From positions 61,121,302 to 61,185,301 of the forward strand of contig CM055092.1 of assembly GCA_029204225.1 (NCBI GenBank): a stretch of DNA of 64,000 bases. The letters are read 5' to 3'. This DNA comes from Diphasiastrum complanatum (lineage: Eukaryota; Streptophyta; Lycopodiopsida; Lycopodiales; Lycopodiaceae). The notes beneath the pieces were generated by a model. That model saw only the letters and a list, made by a program, of their open reading frames with translations. It did not search any database and was not told the DNA's origin. Position numbers and translations under genes: made by a program. Below are positions 48,478-59,663 of the stretch, piece by piece. The first letter of the stretch is position 1, and each line of letters opens with the position of its first letter.

Positions 48478-48490
48478 CTCCTCCTCAAAA
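48478..48490 (-). other. Polypurine tract of element C
   Basis: Minus strand TTTTGAGGAGGAG before the LTR; nearly the same as in element A. Confidence 0.82.
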
Positions 48491-48638
48491 ACTAGCCTGA
48501 TGAGATACTAGAGCAAACAAGAAACTTGTGAAACTTGTTGAGTGGATCCTTTGGTAGTAATGTGATGTGAATACCAGACAAGAGATCCTTCATAGCAGCA
48601 AAATCACCAAATCCATGATAGGATTTCTTTGGTACAAA

Positions 48639-49282
48639 TCAATTGCCAACTCCTTTGAGGAGCATTCTACCAATTTGCCACCATTTTCTTTTGTTTCCTC
48701 CATGCTTGAAGATGATCTTGGTCTTGAAAGCTCCACTTCCTTGAAAATAGCTGCACCATAAGGAGAGAATCCAAGGCCTCCATGCCTCATGCTGACCATG
48801 AAGATCGAGATCACAAAATAGGCAAAAAGGTTGATTTCCAAGGTTTTGCACTCTAGCTTGACTAGTCCACATACTATGAACTTTTTCCATGATAGATCTA
48901 ATTTTGAAATAAAAAATTATCTTGATCTTATTGAGGCTACATAATTTCTCAAGGATGTAAGTTTCCGTCATGGATGATTCACTTAATCTCAAGAGAAGTT
49001 TACAAATGCCTGTAGAAACATGATTTTTCACACTATGAGTAACAAACTCATGTTTGCTCTTACTAGGTCGGAGATAATACATTTGATGACACAACCTCTT
49101 GCTTTCAAAATGATTTGAAAACATATCTAAGCCATTAAATACATGAAATATTTCCATATAAGAGGCATCATACAAGACTAGCATTGCCTCACTTGAACTT
49201 TGAGATGTAGAAATCTCAATAAAGCAAGATGGTATATCAAATAATGAAAGAGAAGCAAAAGTGAATATTTTGGAGTATATAC
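48639..49282 (-). pseudogene. Unrecognised accessory ORF of element C (3' part)
   Basis: A frame open from the element B insertion point at 49282 to a stop at 48639. Its upstream part lies beyond element B (56250-56118), and removing B joins them in frame as GQFSGG, IYSKIF. The product is a homologue of the ORF at 1-512: CFIEISTSQSSSEAMLVLYD, ESKRLCHQMYYLRPSKS, THSVKN and RLSESSMTETYILEKL align. The C-terminal part is Trp/Lys-rich (KHGGNKRKWWQIGRML). It lies directly before the purine tract and 3' LTR. No known domain. Element C lost most of pol, so this could be an extra ORF placed after pol or a gene captured there. Confidence 0.5.
49278..49282. repeat. Target-site duplication of element B, left copy
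   Basis: TATAC, repeated at 56118-56122. Confidence 0.95.
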
Positions 49283-49937
49283 TGTGAAAAATACAGATCC
49301 TAAGTGGATCTAAACTCCAAGATCATTGGCTTGAATGCTTGCACTCCAAACTACATAAGCTAGGAATTGGCAACACATTCTATGCTACCTAGAATGCAAA
49401 GAACTTGATCAAAAAGCATTTATCACAAATGGAAACTTCCATAAACATCAAGTGCGGCCCAAAATAGCATTATACAGTCCATAATACATCAGCCTATCAC
49501 TTTTGGAAAGCACCTAAGATCATACACAATAGCTTGAAGACAATACACACAACAATGCTCTCAATGGAGGAAGAAACAATGACAATGATCTATTGATCTC
49601 AATGAAGCATACAAAAGGTTTCTCCAACCTGTTCTCCACGACTTCCCTACTATTTATGGATGAGGAAGATGACTCTCTCTCCTCTCTCTAGAAGGTACTT
49701 GACCCTAGATATTCCCTATATAGGAAAAATAGCTAAAAATGGCTTATATGACCAAAATACATCAAAATGGTCTCATTTTGAAGGGTATGAAGTTTGACAC
49801 TTCATCATACTGAAAAAATACAGTAAATAAAAACATTGTGGCCTGGTTCACACGTGTGAAACTCCAGAACCAAAACTATTTACAATTTTAGCCAATTTAG
49901 GCCTCAAACTAGCTAGGAAATGTTGACAATTTTCACA
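49283..49937 (-). repeat. 3' LTR of element B
   Basis: TGTGAAAAATAC to TTTTCACA. CACACGTGTG lies at 49849-49858. CCATAAATAG on the minus strand near 49655 may be the TATA box. Confidence 0.97.
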
Positions 49938-49950
49938 CTCCCTCTTCAAC
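49938..49950 (-). other. Polypurine tract of element B
   Basis: Minus strand GTTGAAGAGGGAG. The pol frame reads through it and stops at the TGA formed with the first LTR bases. Confidence 0.85.
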
Positions 49951-50848
49951 ATTGGATGCTAGTTTCAACATAGTCTTTGAGCACATTCCAAGATTAGATC
50001 TATGCATTAAATATAGGTCCTTTCCCAATGGTTTGGTGAAGATATCAGCCACACACTCCTTTGAAGAGACATGTTGAAGCTCCACCTCTTTGGCAATGAC
50101 TTGATCTCTCACAAAATGGTGAGCAATCTCAATGTGCTTGCTCCTTGCATGAAAAACAGGATTGCTTGCCAAGCTTTGGGCTGAAAGGTTATCACAAAGT
50201 ATGATTGGAGTCTTCTCTGGTTCCAGCAAGTGAAGATCCAATAACATCCTCTTGATCCAAAGAATCTCCTTGGTGCATGTTGTTAATGCCTTGTACTCGG
50301 CTTCGGTGGAAGATAGAGAGATAGTTGGTTGCTTCTTTGATAGCCATGAGACCACTCCATCTCCAAGATAGATTGCAAAGGCACTTGTTGACTTCCTATC
50401 CATTTGATCACCTGCAAAATCTGAATCTGAAAATCCACAAAGGTTAGGTGTAGTACCTCCATACAAGATGCCAAAATCTCTAGATCCCGAGATGTATCTA
50501 AGTACTCTCTTTCCTAGCTTCCAATGAGCCTCACTAGGATCTTGCATAAATTGACTTAGTTTACCAACCACAAAGCTTAGATCAGGTCTTGTGATGGTTA
50601 ACCATATAAGAGATCCTATTAGCTTTCTATAGAGAGTAATGTCCTTGAAGGATCTTTCATTACTTCTTGTAGTTAGCTTTACATTTGATTCCATAGGAGT
50701 AGAAACAACTTTACAATCTTCCATATGAAACCTTTTTAGAATAGAGTTAACATACTTTTCTTGACATATGAATGTAGATTTAGAAGTTCTAATAATCTCT
50801 ATTCCTAAGATATAATGAAGTTTACCAAGATCTTGAATTTCAAACTCT

Positions 50849-51654
50849 CTTTTGAGTGCCATCTTGATTTCATCTATATCTAGATTGTTACCACCACTTA
50901 AGATAATGTCATCAACATAGATCAAAAGTAAAGTGATATCATTTTCATTCAATCTAAAGTAGAGAGAATGATCATACTCACTCATAACAAAGTTTTGAGA
51001 AAGTAAGAAGGAATTGAGCTTAGCATACCAACTCCTTGGTGCTTGCTTTAGCCCATACAAACTCTTTTGGAGATAGCACACATGATTAGGCTCATCATGT
51101 GAAACATAGCCCTTGGGTTGCTCCATGTAAATATCTTCTTCAAGATCACCATTCAAGAAGGCATTAGTAACATCCATTTGCCACATATCCCAATCATAAA
51201 GAGTTGCAAGAGAGATTAGGATTCGAATAGTTACCATCTTTGCCACGGGTGCTTTTGAGTGCCATCTTGATTTCATCTATATCTAGATTGTTACCACCAC
51301 TTAAGATAATGTCATCAACATAGATCAAAAGTAAAGTGATATCATTTTCATTCAATCTAAAGTAGAGAGAATGATCATACTCACTCATAACAAAGTTTTG
51401 AGAAAGTAAGAAGGAATTGAGCTTAGCATACCAACTCCTTGGTGCTTGCTTTAGCCCATACAAACTCTTTTGGAGATAGCACACATGATTAGGCTCATCA
51501 TGTGAAACATAGCCCTTGGGTTGCTCCATGTAAATATCTTCTTCAAGATCACCATTCAAGAAGGCATTAGTAACATCCATTTGCCACATATCCCAATCAT
51601 AAAGAGTTGCAAGAGAGATTAGGATTCGAATAGTTACCATCTTTGCCACGGGTG
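50849..51654. repeat. 403-bp exact-looking tandem duplication in RT
   Basis: Units 50849-51251 and 51252-51654 look the same base for base where I compared them. The junction shares only about one base with the flanks. Confidence 0.95.
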
Positions 51655-51905
51655 CAAAGGTCTCATCATAGTCAATACCATATTCTTGAGCATACCCCTT
51701 TGCCACCAACCTTGCCTTGTACTTGTTGATTGATCCATCTTGATTTGTCTTGATCTTGAAGATCCACTTACAACCAATTGCCTTCTTGTCCTTTGGAAGC
51801 TTTACCAACCTCCATGTGTTGCTTTTGATGAGTGCTTGATGCTCATGATCCATGGCTTGGATCCATTCCTTCTTTTGAATTGCTTCACCTACACAAGTTG
51901 GTTCA

Positions 51906-54290
51906 TCAAAAGAGGTAAGAAAAGCATAAGTTAGAGTTGTCCACCACTTGCTTTCCTTTTTCATCATAGGTTAGCCTTGATGGCTTAGCCCTTTGCCTTT
52001 GAGTCTTCCTTGAAGTTTGCTTTGGAGTGGCATCTCCATCTTCATCCAAGACATCTTGCACATCATGATGATTAGTAGGCACATCAACATCAACATCAAC
52101 AACATTGGAAACATTCTCTTCATGAAAGATGACATCCCTACTTATGACAACTTTCTTTGTAGAAGGAATGTACACTTTGTAAGCCTTGCTTACTTCACTA
52201 TAGCCAACAAACACACCCTTCTTTGATGAAGGATCTTCTTTAGTTCTATCATCAAGTGTGATATTGACAAAACATGTACATCCAAAGATCCTACAATGCT
52301 TGACACTCGGCCTTCTACCATAAAGAACCTCATGAGGAGTTTTACCATCCAAGGAAGCACTTGTCCATCTATTACATAGATAGTTAGCACATGCTAAAGC
52401 TTCCCCCCAAAAAGACTTAGCAAGATTAGCATGTAGTCTCATTGCCTTGGCACATTCACAAAGGGTTCTATTCTTCCTCTCGGCCACTCCATTCTGTTGT
52501 GGAGTCCTAGGACTAGACATCTCCCTCTTAATCCCATGTGCTATACAAAAGTCTTTGAACCTATTTGAGGTGTATTCCCCTCCATTATCAGATCTTAAGC
52601 ATTTGATCTTTGTATTGAATTGGTTTTCCATTTCATTCTTGAACTTGACAAATGCAGCAAACACTTCATCCTTACTTTTAAGAAGATAGATCCAAGTATA
52701 CCTACTAAAGTCATCAATGAAAGTTGCATACATCTTTGCCCCACCATTGCTAGTTGTACTAGAAGAATGAATATCAGAATGCACAAGTTGAAAAGCTTCT
52801 TTAGATCTAGAAGTAGATCTAGAATAAGCAAGTCTATGAGATTTGGACAAGGCACAATGTTCACAAACACTATTGTTTGCAACAAGACTTTTAGGGAGAC
52901 CAAGAACAAGCTCTTTCTTTGCCATTACCTCCAAAGATTTGAAGTTGGGATGGCCCAACCTCTTGTGCCAAACTTCTTGGTTTGTCAATTGCTCCCTAGC
53001 CATACATCCTTCATGATTAGAGATCACACATGCATCAAGCTTGAAAAGTTTACCATGCCTCCTACCTTGAGCAATCAAGGATCCACATTTACTTATCAAA
53101 CATGCATCTCCAATGAACTCCACATCAAGTCCTTTGTCAATCATTTGACTTACACTAAGCAAATTCTTAGTGATTGAAGGAATGTACAAAACATTTTCAA
53201 GATTTGCTTTCCTATTTGTTGAAAGGGAAATAGGAATAGTGCCTATGCCTTTGATGTCACATTGACCATCATTTGCAGTGTAGATGATGTTACCTTCTCC
53301 CTCATAAGACAATAAGGATGTAAAGTATTCCTTATGTCTTGTCATGTGAGATGAGGCTCCACTATCAATCCACCAAGGATCATTATCATCTATGTTGGCT
53401 AACAAACTTGAAGTCATAACAAGTGATTCACATGTGTTATGTTCTTCCTCATCTATTGTAAGATTTCCTTGCCTCTCTCCTTGCTCTCTTTTCTTCTTAT
53501 AACATTCATTTGCAAAATGACCTTTTATCCCACAATAAAAGCACTTGAACTTTGACTTATTGTTCTTAGTAGAAGAGGAAGAGGAAGAGTGATCATCATG
53601 ATCAAAGTTACCACCTTTGGACCATTTCCCTTTGCCTTTACCTTTGCCCTTGAATTTGCCTTTTGTGAAGAAAGCCTCTTCACCTCCACCTTGCAAGGAT
53701 GCACCATCAAGCTTTGATTGCAACCTATGTTCTTCAGCCAATAAGATTTCTTGCAAGTCAACCACACTTGGCAAGACTCTTTGAATGGCAAAACTTTGCA
53801 CAAGGTTAGCATGTTCATTTAGCAAACCATTCAACATAACTTGGACTATTTCACCATCTTTTATGTTCTCATCAATGCATGCTAAATCATCACTTAGGGA
53901 CTTAACTCTCAAGATAAATGCATGAGCACTTTCACCCTCTCTTTGCCTACTAGAAAATATTTGTCTCCTTAGGGTCAATACCCTAGATGTGGACTTTGAT
54001 TCAAAGAGCTTCTTTAAGGCATTCCATGCCTCACTTGCACTTTGACACTTTCCAACTTCCTTGAGAAGTTCATTTGTAACATTCATTTTAATGATATGAA
54101 GAGCCCTTTTGGCCTTCTTATCAAACCTTTGTTGCTCTTGAAGTGTGAGAGGTCTCTCTTCAATTTCTGCAACTATGTCCATGAGTTCATTCAACTCAAG
54201 TAAGGACTCCATCCTCACTTTCCAAGTAGAGTAGTTTGATGAACTCAACCTTTCACTAGACTCTAGCATGATCCCACCATTGGAAGCCAT
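51906..54290 (-). CDS. Element B gag, protease and integrase
   Basis: A 794-codon frame starting at ATG 54290. Order: copia gag (NYSTWKVRMESLLELNELM), a Gly/Lys-rich linker, the CCHC knuckle CFYCGIKGHFANEC (about residue 250), protease WWIDSGASSHM, pre-integrase VWHKRLGHPNFKSLE, the HHCC tail CEHC, and integrase with Asp in LVHSDIHS, Asp in CLRSDNGGEY and Glu in NGVAERKNR. The tail reads FGCTCFVNITLDDR and VGYSEVSKAYKVY. The frame ends at SYLF, where one inser- tion or deletion base separates it from the RT frame (TSFDEP). Otherwise it looks functional. The protein would form virus-like particles and integrate cDNA. Confidence 0.96.
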   Translation of the reverse strand: MASNGGIMLESSERLSSSNYSTWKVRMESLLELNELMDIVAEIEERPLTLQEQQRFDKKAKRALHIIKMNVTNELLKEVGKCQSASEAWNALKKLFESKSTSRVLTLRRQIFSSRQREGESAHAFILRVKSLSDDLACIDENIKDGEIVQVMLNGLLNEHANLVQSFAIQRVLPSVVDLQEILLAEEHRLQSKLDGASLQGGGEEAFFTKGKFKGKGKGKGKWSKGGNFDHDDHSSSSSSTKNNKSKFKCFYCGIKGHFANECYKKKREQGERQGNLTIDEEEHNTCESLVMTSSLLANIDDNDPWWIDSGASSHMTRHKEYFTSLLSYEGEGNIIYTANDGQCDIKGIGTIPISLSTNRKANLENVLYIPSITKNLLSVSQMIDKGLDVEFIGDACLISKCGSLIAQGRRHGKLFKLDACVISNHEGCMAREQLTNQEVWHKRLGHPNFKSLEVMAKKELVLGLPKSLVANNSVCEHCALSKSHRLAYSRSTSRSKEAFQLVHSDIHSSSTTSNGGAKMYATFIDDFSRYTWIYLLKSKDEVFAAFVKFKNEMENQFNTKIKCLRSDNGGEYTSNRFKDFCIAHGIKREMSSPRTPQQNGVAERKNRTLCECAKAMRLHANLAKSFWGEALACANYLCNRWTSASLDGKTPHEVLYGRRPSVKHCRIFGCTCFVNITLDDRTKEDPSSKKGVFVGYSEVSKAYKVYIPSTKKVVISRDVIFHEENVSNVVDVDVDVPTNHHDVQDVLDEDGDATPKQTSRKTQRQRAKPSRLTYDEKGKQVVDNSNLCFSYLF

Positions 54291-55450
54291 GATTCTAATG
54301 TTTCTTCAACTTTTAGGTTTTGTCCTAAAGCACTTAGCACTCACTTTTCTCTCAACAAATGATAGATAAAGAGATCTATGAAGATTTAGGACCCTAAAAC
54401 ACTTCTATCTTGAACCTAGATGGTTTCCAAGCATAGAAAGGAAGATTGAAACACATGCAACACTTTGCACACACTAAGAATGGATTACAAAATCAAACCA
54501 ACCTGAACACACTCTTGCTTAAGCTCTCAAACTTTCCAGCAAGTGACCAAATCAAGTTATGGTGTGAAGAGTTACTTGCATTCTTAGAAAATACCCAAAA
54601 CTAGGATGCCAAGATTACCTAGTAATGAACAAACTTGATCAACATATGATCAACACACTAAGATATTGATTCAACCTGTAAAACCACATGTAAACCACAC
54701 TTCTAAAAGTTTATAAACTCCAGCAAGTGATAAATACAAGATTTAGAGGTGAATGAATGAGCACACTTAGTGAATCACAAGACTAGCTTCACTATCTTGT
54801 CAAATCTTGGTGTTTAGATGTAGATCTAAGATCACTTCACATGAGAATGTTCCTCAACCTGTTAAGAACCTGAAAACACACTTGCATAATGGTTAACACC
54901 TTCCAGCAAATGCTCCAATCAAATTACATAAGGAGAGTTACTTACATGCTCAACAAAGTACACCAAAATTTATGCCAAAATTGATGACAATCTTTACAAT
55001 ATGCTCTTCACAATGGAGCTTACAATATGTTCACCCAAAAAAGGGGATCTTTCATCCAAATGGGAGCTTTGCTCAGCCTTTAGGAGAATTACAACTCACT
55101 CAAAAGAGCATTTGTCATCCACTTAAGGAGAAGTTTCATCCACTTAAGGAGAGTGTTCATCCAAGAATGGAGATTGTCAACAATAGGATTGAAAAGAACA
55201 TTGTTAGTATTGAATATGCACAAGCCTCACAATCACAAATGATTAGGTGTTATGATCTGATCCAAAATAGTTTCTTTTCAGCCTCTGATCTTCAATAGAC
55301 CTGAAATATGCTTTTGATCCACAAGTTCAACTCACAAAACAAAGGTTAGTAAGATTTGATCAACAAAGCAATGCAAAATCATGCTAGAACTTGATCAAAC
55401 ATCCAAATATCACCAAAAATGGAATACTTACTGTAAATAGAAGCCAACCA
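54291..55450 (-). other. Leader of element B
   Basis: 1,160 bp. It contains a 22-bp tandem repeat near 55105-55150 (CATCCACTTAAGGAGA) and an antisense 108-codon frame (54972-55298, plus strand) built on it. I treat that frame as chance. Confidence 0.6.
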
Positions 55451-55462
55451 GCTCTGATACCA
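55451..55462 (-). other. Primer-binding site of element B
   Basis: Minus strand TGGTATCAGAGC beside the LTR. Confidence 0.92.
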
Positions 55463-56117
55463 TGTGAAAAATACAGATCCTAAGTGGATCTAAACTCCAA
55501 GATCATTGGCTTGAATGCTTGCACTCCAAACTACATAAGCTAGGAATTGGCAACACATTCTATGCTACCTAGAATGCAAAGAACTTGATCAAAAAGCATT
55601 TATCACAAATGGAAACTTCCATAAACATCAAGTGCGGCCCAAAATAGCATTATACAGTCCATAATACATCAGCCTATCACTTTTGGAAAGCACCTAAGAT
55701 CATACACAATAGCTTGAAGACAATACACACAACAATGCTCTTAATGGAGGAAGAAACAATGACAATGATCTATTGATCTCAATGAAGCATACAAAAGGTT
55801 TCTCCAACCTGTTCTCCACGACTTCCCTACTATTTATGGATGAGGAAGATGACTCTCTCTCCTCTCTCTAGAAGGTACTTGACCCTAGATATTCCCTATA
55901 TAGGAAAAATAGCTAAAAATGGCTTATATGACCAAAATACATCAAAATGGTCTCATTTTGAAGGGTATGAAGTTTGACACTTCATCATACTGAAAAAATA
56001 CAGTAAATAAAAACATTGTGGCCTGGTTCACACGTGTGAAACTCCAAAACCAAAACTATTTACAATTTTAGCCAATTTAGGCCTCAAACTAGCTAGGAAA
56101 TGTTGACAATTTTCACA
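55463..56117 (-). repeat. 5' LTR of element B
   Basis: 655 bp, two differences from the other LTR. CACACGTGTG at 56029-56038. Confidence 0.97.
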
Positions 56118-56252
56118 TATACCACCTGAAAATTGCCCCTCCTTGCCATGAATTGTGAGCCACATAGACTTGGCCTTGCCTCTTGATGATCTCCTTGGAA
56201 CCATGTGTTGAAAAAGACTCCTCCTCACGACCACAAATGTCCATGTGTACAA
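56118..56252 (-). pseudogene. Accessory ORF of element C (5' part)
   Basis: Reads RRSLFQHMVPRRSSRGKAKS, MWLTIHGKEGQFSGG and continues at 49282. Similarity to 513-600 begins around MVPRRS. Just upstream the sequence is copia integrase (LVHMDICG), so the join near 56245 marks a deletion or recombination point. Confidence 0.5.
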
Positions 56253-57060
56253 GATCTAGCAAATTTCTAGGAGTACATTCTGAATCTAAAATGATTGAAC
56301 TTCTAATATGCTTGTTGAAAATATAGCTTTTACATGGAGTATTAGATTTGCTAATAAAAGGTAAATCTTGTACTAAGTTCTATTTCGACATTTGCTGAAT
56401 ACAATTGGAATTTAAATGGCCTAATCTGTGATGCCACAACATATCATTTGAATTAGTAGTAGTAAAAAGAGCTTGACTACTTGTAGAATAGGAGTGACTG
56501 AGTTTGTACAAATTGCCACACCTTTTACTGAAAGCAAAAACTTTTATAGATTCATCAAGAATAGTGTAGCCTTGTCTATCAAATTCGACCTTCTGACCTA
56601 AATCTATGATTCTGCTAATTGAGAGCAGATTTTTGGTCAGATTTGGAATGTGAAGAACATTGGACAAAAATATTACATCACCTTTCTAGAATTCGATCCT
56701 AATTAATCCTTCACCCACAATGGAATGAGTTGAGTTGTCTCCAAGTTGCACAACTCTAGAATGGGTGTATGACTTGTAGTCATGGAACCAATTTCGATTA
56801 CCAAAAATCGATATCTTGTTGTTCTTTGACTTTGGTCAAAAATGCAGCTTCATCTTCCTCTTCATGCTGGATCGAGTAACTGGTTGATGCAGCATTTGCT
56901 TGTTCTTGGGACTGCATCTTCTTTCATTGTTGTACTTGAGTGTTCTGCAGTCCTTGATGAGATGACCAGTCCTCTTACAATATTTGCAGAATAGGTTATG
57001 CGTTTGCTAGAATGATGAGGGAAAATTCAAATTCAACCTTGAGCCAGAATTTGACCCTGA
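56253..57060 (-). pseudogene. Element C copia gag tail, pre-integrase and integrase start
   Basis: A zinc knuckle, CKYCKRTGHLIKDC, near 56975, then a degraded protease area, LSNVLHIPNLTKNLLSISRI, WHHRLGHLNSNCIQQMSK, a TAG, and LLDLVHMDICG, where the first integrase Asp sits. After this point all further pol is missing. Confidence 0.85.
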
Positions 57061-57356
57061 GTAAAAATTATCAGATTAAGTATAGCGAAATATACAAGTC
57101 AATAATGTAGGTGAGCACAAGATAATAGCGGACGACACCGCGTGCCAAGGTCAAAAACGTCCAGTTAAATTAGATTTGATCCAAGGTCAAAGGTGCCCAA
57201 AAAAATTAGAACCGATCCGACCCAACCTAGGGTCAAAAAAATCTCTCTTTGACAAAAATGACATTGGATTAGAAAATATGCTTGGGTCGAAAAAATTCAA
57301 TCCTGAATTTTTTGATCCTTGCTGGAAATTCGAGCCTTTATGATTTTTTGTGTTTT
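57061..57356. other. No gene recognised
   Basis: Short non-coding link with repeated GGTCAAA words. Confidence 0.4.
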
Positions 57357-58250
57357 TCAAGAATAAGTATATTCAGATTTTTCAAGATGCTCATTACCTA
57401 ATGGAATTGGGATTGAGCATAGAATTCCAACACCTTTTGCCACCACTTTGTAGTTGTGGTCCATATCCTTCATTATACATCCATCCTTGACAAATTCAAC
57501 CTTCACTGAATGTTGATTTTCCATCACACCAATAGAAAGCAAACTCTTTTTGAGTCCATGAATATAAAGCACATTGGAAATATTCTTCATCTTACTATAA
57601 AAAACTGCACAAGTACATTGCTGGCACCTTGGATTTGGCATTTTTCCACATTGGCCTGTGTGACCTTGTCCCTATCATGGATTGGTGAGAAGTTCTTGAA
57701 CCAATCACGTTTCCCGGTCATATGCCTCATGGTGCCTGAATCTATAAACCACCTGGCACTATCATGAACTTGAGATGCCAATGCCGATGAGAAGACACTT
57801 GTCGTCATCTTCCCCATCATCTTCAATGATATTGTCCTATTGTTTCAAGTTTCCCGCCTTTATGTCTGCTTTCTTCTTGTAGCATTCGTCTACCCAATGA
57901 CCAGGTTTACATCAATAGTAGCATTTTCTCTTTTTCTTCTTTTTCGGTTTTGATGACGACTCTCTCTCTCATCCTCATCATCCTTGGCCTTCTTTGGAAT
58001 CTTCTTCCAACCTTTCTGCTTGCTCTTGGCGAGCAATGCTTGATCCTCCTATGGGGTTTGCCTTGACTTCACTACCTCTCGACGTTGTTCTTCCTAAAAT
58101 GTGATCCCATGTAGATCTTTGAAGGTAGGCAATCTCTCCCTCGAGGCAATGTCACAAGTTGGTCTCTTAGCTCTTTTATTCTGGTGAAGAAGGATACCAC
58201 TGTTTCACCTCCTTCGATCCTGGTAGTGTTCAAAATCAACTTTAAGAACG
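57357..58250 (-). pseudogene. Copia gag, zinc knuckle, protease and pre-integrase fragment
   Basis: Minus strand from the right: gag end ETVVSFFTRIKELRDQL, a Lys-rich region, a knuckle with one Cys turned into a stop (CYY, stop, CKPGHWVDEC near 57890), protease ARWFIDSGTMRHMTG (the usual SGAS changed to SGTM), and then KNISNVLYIHGLKKSLLSIG. It ends at 57357. Confidence 0.82.
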
Positions 58251-58350
58251 TGGGTCAAGCTAGATTTCAAGTTTCCATTCAAAAGATTGAAAAACAGCAA
58301 TTTGTAAAGCTGAAGATGAGTTTATTTTGGCTGAAAAACCAGCAAAAGGT

Positions 58351-58478
58351 GATAAAAAAATTCAAGAAGTGTTTGAAAAATCACCTTTGGAAGTGTGATT
58401 ACGTCAGGAAGTGTGATAAAAAAATTAAGGAAGTGTTTGAAAAATCACCTTTGGAAGTGTGATTATGTCATATGACTT
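58351..58478 (+). repeat. 64-bp tandem duplication
   Basis: GATAAAAAAATT, then GTGTTTGAAAAATCACCTTT, repeated with period 64 inside a copia gag remnant. Confidence 0.88.
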
Positions 58479-59330
58479 ATCACAAAGAGGTCTTCACAAA
58501 GCTTGTAAAAGTGTATAATGGAAGCAAAGTTCAAGGTGTTGATAACACCTCTTATCCTATTGAAGGTATTGGAGTGATCTCCATTATCTTACCCAATGGT
58601 GAGGAGAAGTACATTCGTAATGTACTTTATGTTTAAAAAATAATGGAGAATCTCATTTCAGTCTCTACAATTATGAACCAAAAATTGATTGTGGAATTCA
58701 AAGAAGACAAATGTATTATCAAACACCCAAAGAGATCTCTCATGATCATTGCTTTGGGAACATTGCGTGGTGAATTATTTCTTATGGATACCTATGAGCA
58801 AAGGGCTTCATCATTTTGTCTTATTGCATCAAGTTCACATTCTTTGGAATTGGCTGAAATATGGCATGCTAGGTTTGGACATCTCAACTTTGCTAGTTTG
58901 AAGATGTTGAAGAGATTCAATATGGTTGAAGACATTCCTAATATTGAGCATCTCAAAGGACATGTATGCGAAGGATGCATACTTGAAAAATTTCAAAGGC
59001 AAGCTTTTCCAATTGATGAAACAATTCGAGTTGATGGCAAATTTGATTCGATTCATAGTGATGTATGTGGTCCAATGAGGACCGAACCCATTGGAAGGTG
59101 TAAATACTTTGTTACTTTTATTGATGACCTTTCAACATTTACATGGATTTATTCTATGAAGGCAAAATTTGAATTTTTTCAACATTTTAAGGATTTTCTA
59201 GCAATGATAGAAAATCAGTTTACTCTTTGAAGATCTTACGTACTGACCGAGGAGGGGAATATATAAAGAATATGTTCGGTACTTACCTTCAAAGCAAAGG
59301 TATCCATCATCAAATGACAACTCCTTACAC
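58470..59330 (+). pseudogene. Copia protease tail and integrase fragment
   Basis: Plus strand: MTYHKEVFTKLVKVY (after the lost protease Asp), IRNVLYV, stop, MENLISVSTIMNQK, IWHARFGHLNFASLKML, the zinc-binding CEGCILEK, and integrase Asp in SIHSDVCGPM and FIDDLSTFTWIY. A TGA after ENQFTL breaks it; then LRTDRGGEYI (second Asp) follows in another frame and the fragment ends at MTTPYT near 59327. Confidence 0.88.
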
Positions 59331-59344
59331 ACACACATATACAT

Positions 59345-59650
59345 AGTCCAAGATGACTATCTAACTTCATGACTATTTGCTATCCAACTACTTGACTATT
59401 GACTACTTGACTATAGACTATCCAACTTTCTATAAGTTACATAGAGAAAATAAGGTACCTCCAATATGTCAAGTTGGGGTACTTAATGTCACAATTAGGC
59501 CTAGTGGACCCACGAGTCCCTACCAAGTTAAATTCATACTAACTTAGCTAACTCTAAGATTAGTAGGCCTATTATAATAAATGACCATGGTTACACAACT
59601 CTCGACCTCTTGGGTCAAAGTAACATATGGTAATACATCATTTTCATTTA
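59345..59650 (-). repeat. 3' LTR of copia element E (left end uncertain)
   Basis: Ends TATATTCCAACA at 59650, next to a minus-strand purine tract CATTTAAGGAGGG (59651-59663). It contains GACTATCTAAC, GACTATTTGC and GACTATTGAC-like direct repeats. Confidence 0.55.
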
Positions 59651-59663
59651 TATTCCAACACCC

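Larger units (their letters stand above)
49933..51967 (-). pseudogene. Element B pol: reverse transcriptase and RNase H with internal duplication
   Basis: Frame 51967-51194 begins with the linker (TSFDEPTCVGEA), passes NTWRLVKLP, IGCKWIFKI and DVTNAFLNGDLEEDIYMEQ, and runs through YVDDIILSGG into the duplication. Frame 51276-49933 repeats the segment from APVAKMVTIR onward and continues correctly through YVDDIILSGG, YSDSDF-like FSDSDFAGDQMDRKST, SSTEAEYKAL, CDNLSAQSLA and SKHIEIAHHFVRD to the stop. The repeated DNA is 403 bp (50849-51251 and 51252-51654). As 403 is not a multiple of three, the frame is lost. All catalytic residues of RT and RNase H are otherwise intact. Confidence 0.95.
49283..56117 (-). 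mobile_element. Element B: young Ty1/copia retrotransposon
   Basis: 6,835 bp with two 655-bp LTRs that differ at only two positions (49562/55742 and 49867/56047), a primer site, a purine tract, TATAC target duplications and almost complete coding. It sits inside the accessory ORF of element C. The differences (0.3%) mean a recent insertion. A 403-bp tandem duplication within RT and a one-base shift before RT make this copy defective, so it may have been mobilised in trans, or the lesions came later. Confidence 0.97.

Noticed and set aside
54972-55298. 108-codon plus-strand frame with HPLKE repeats
   Set aside because: It is antisense to the element B leader and rests on a short tandem repeat, with no homologue in the other elements here.
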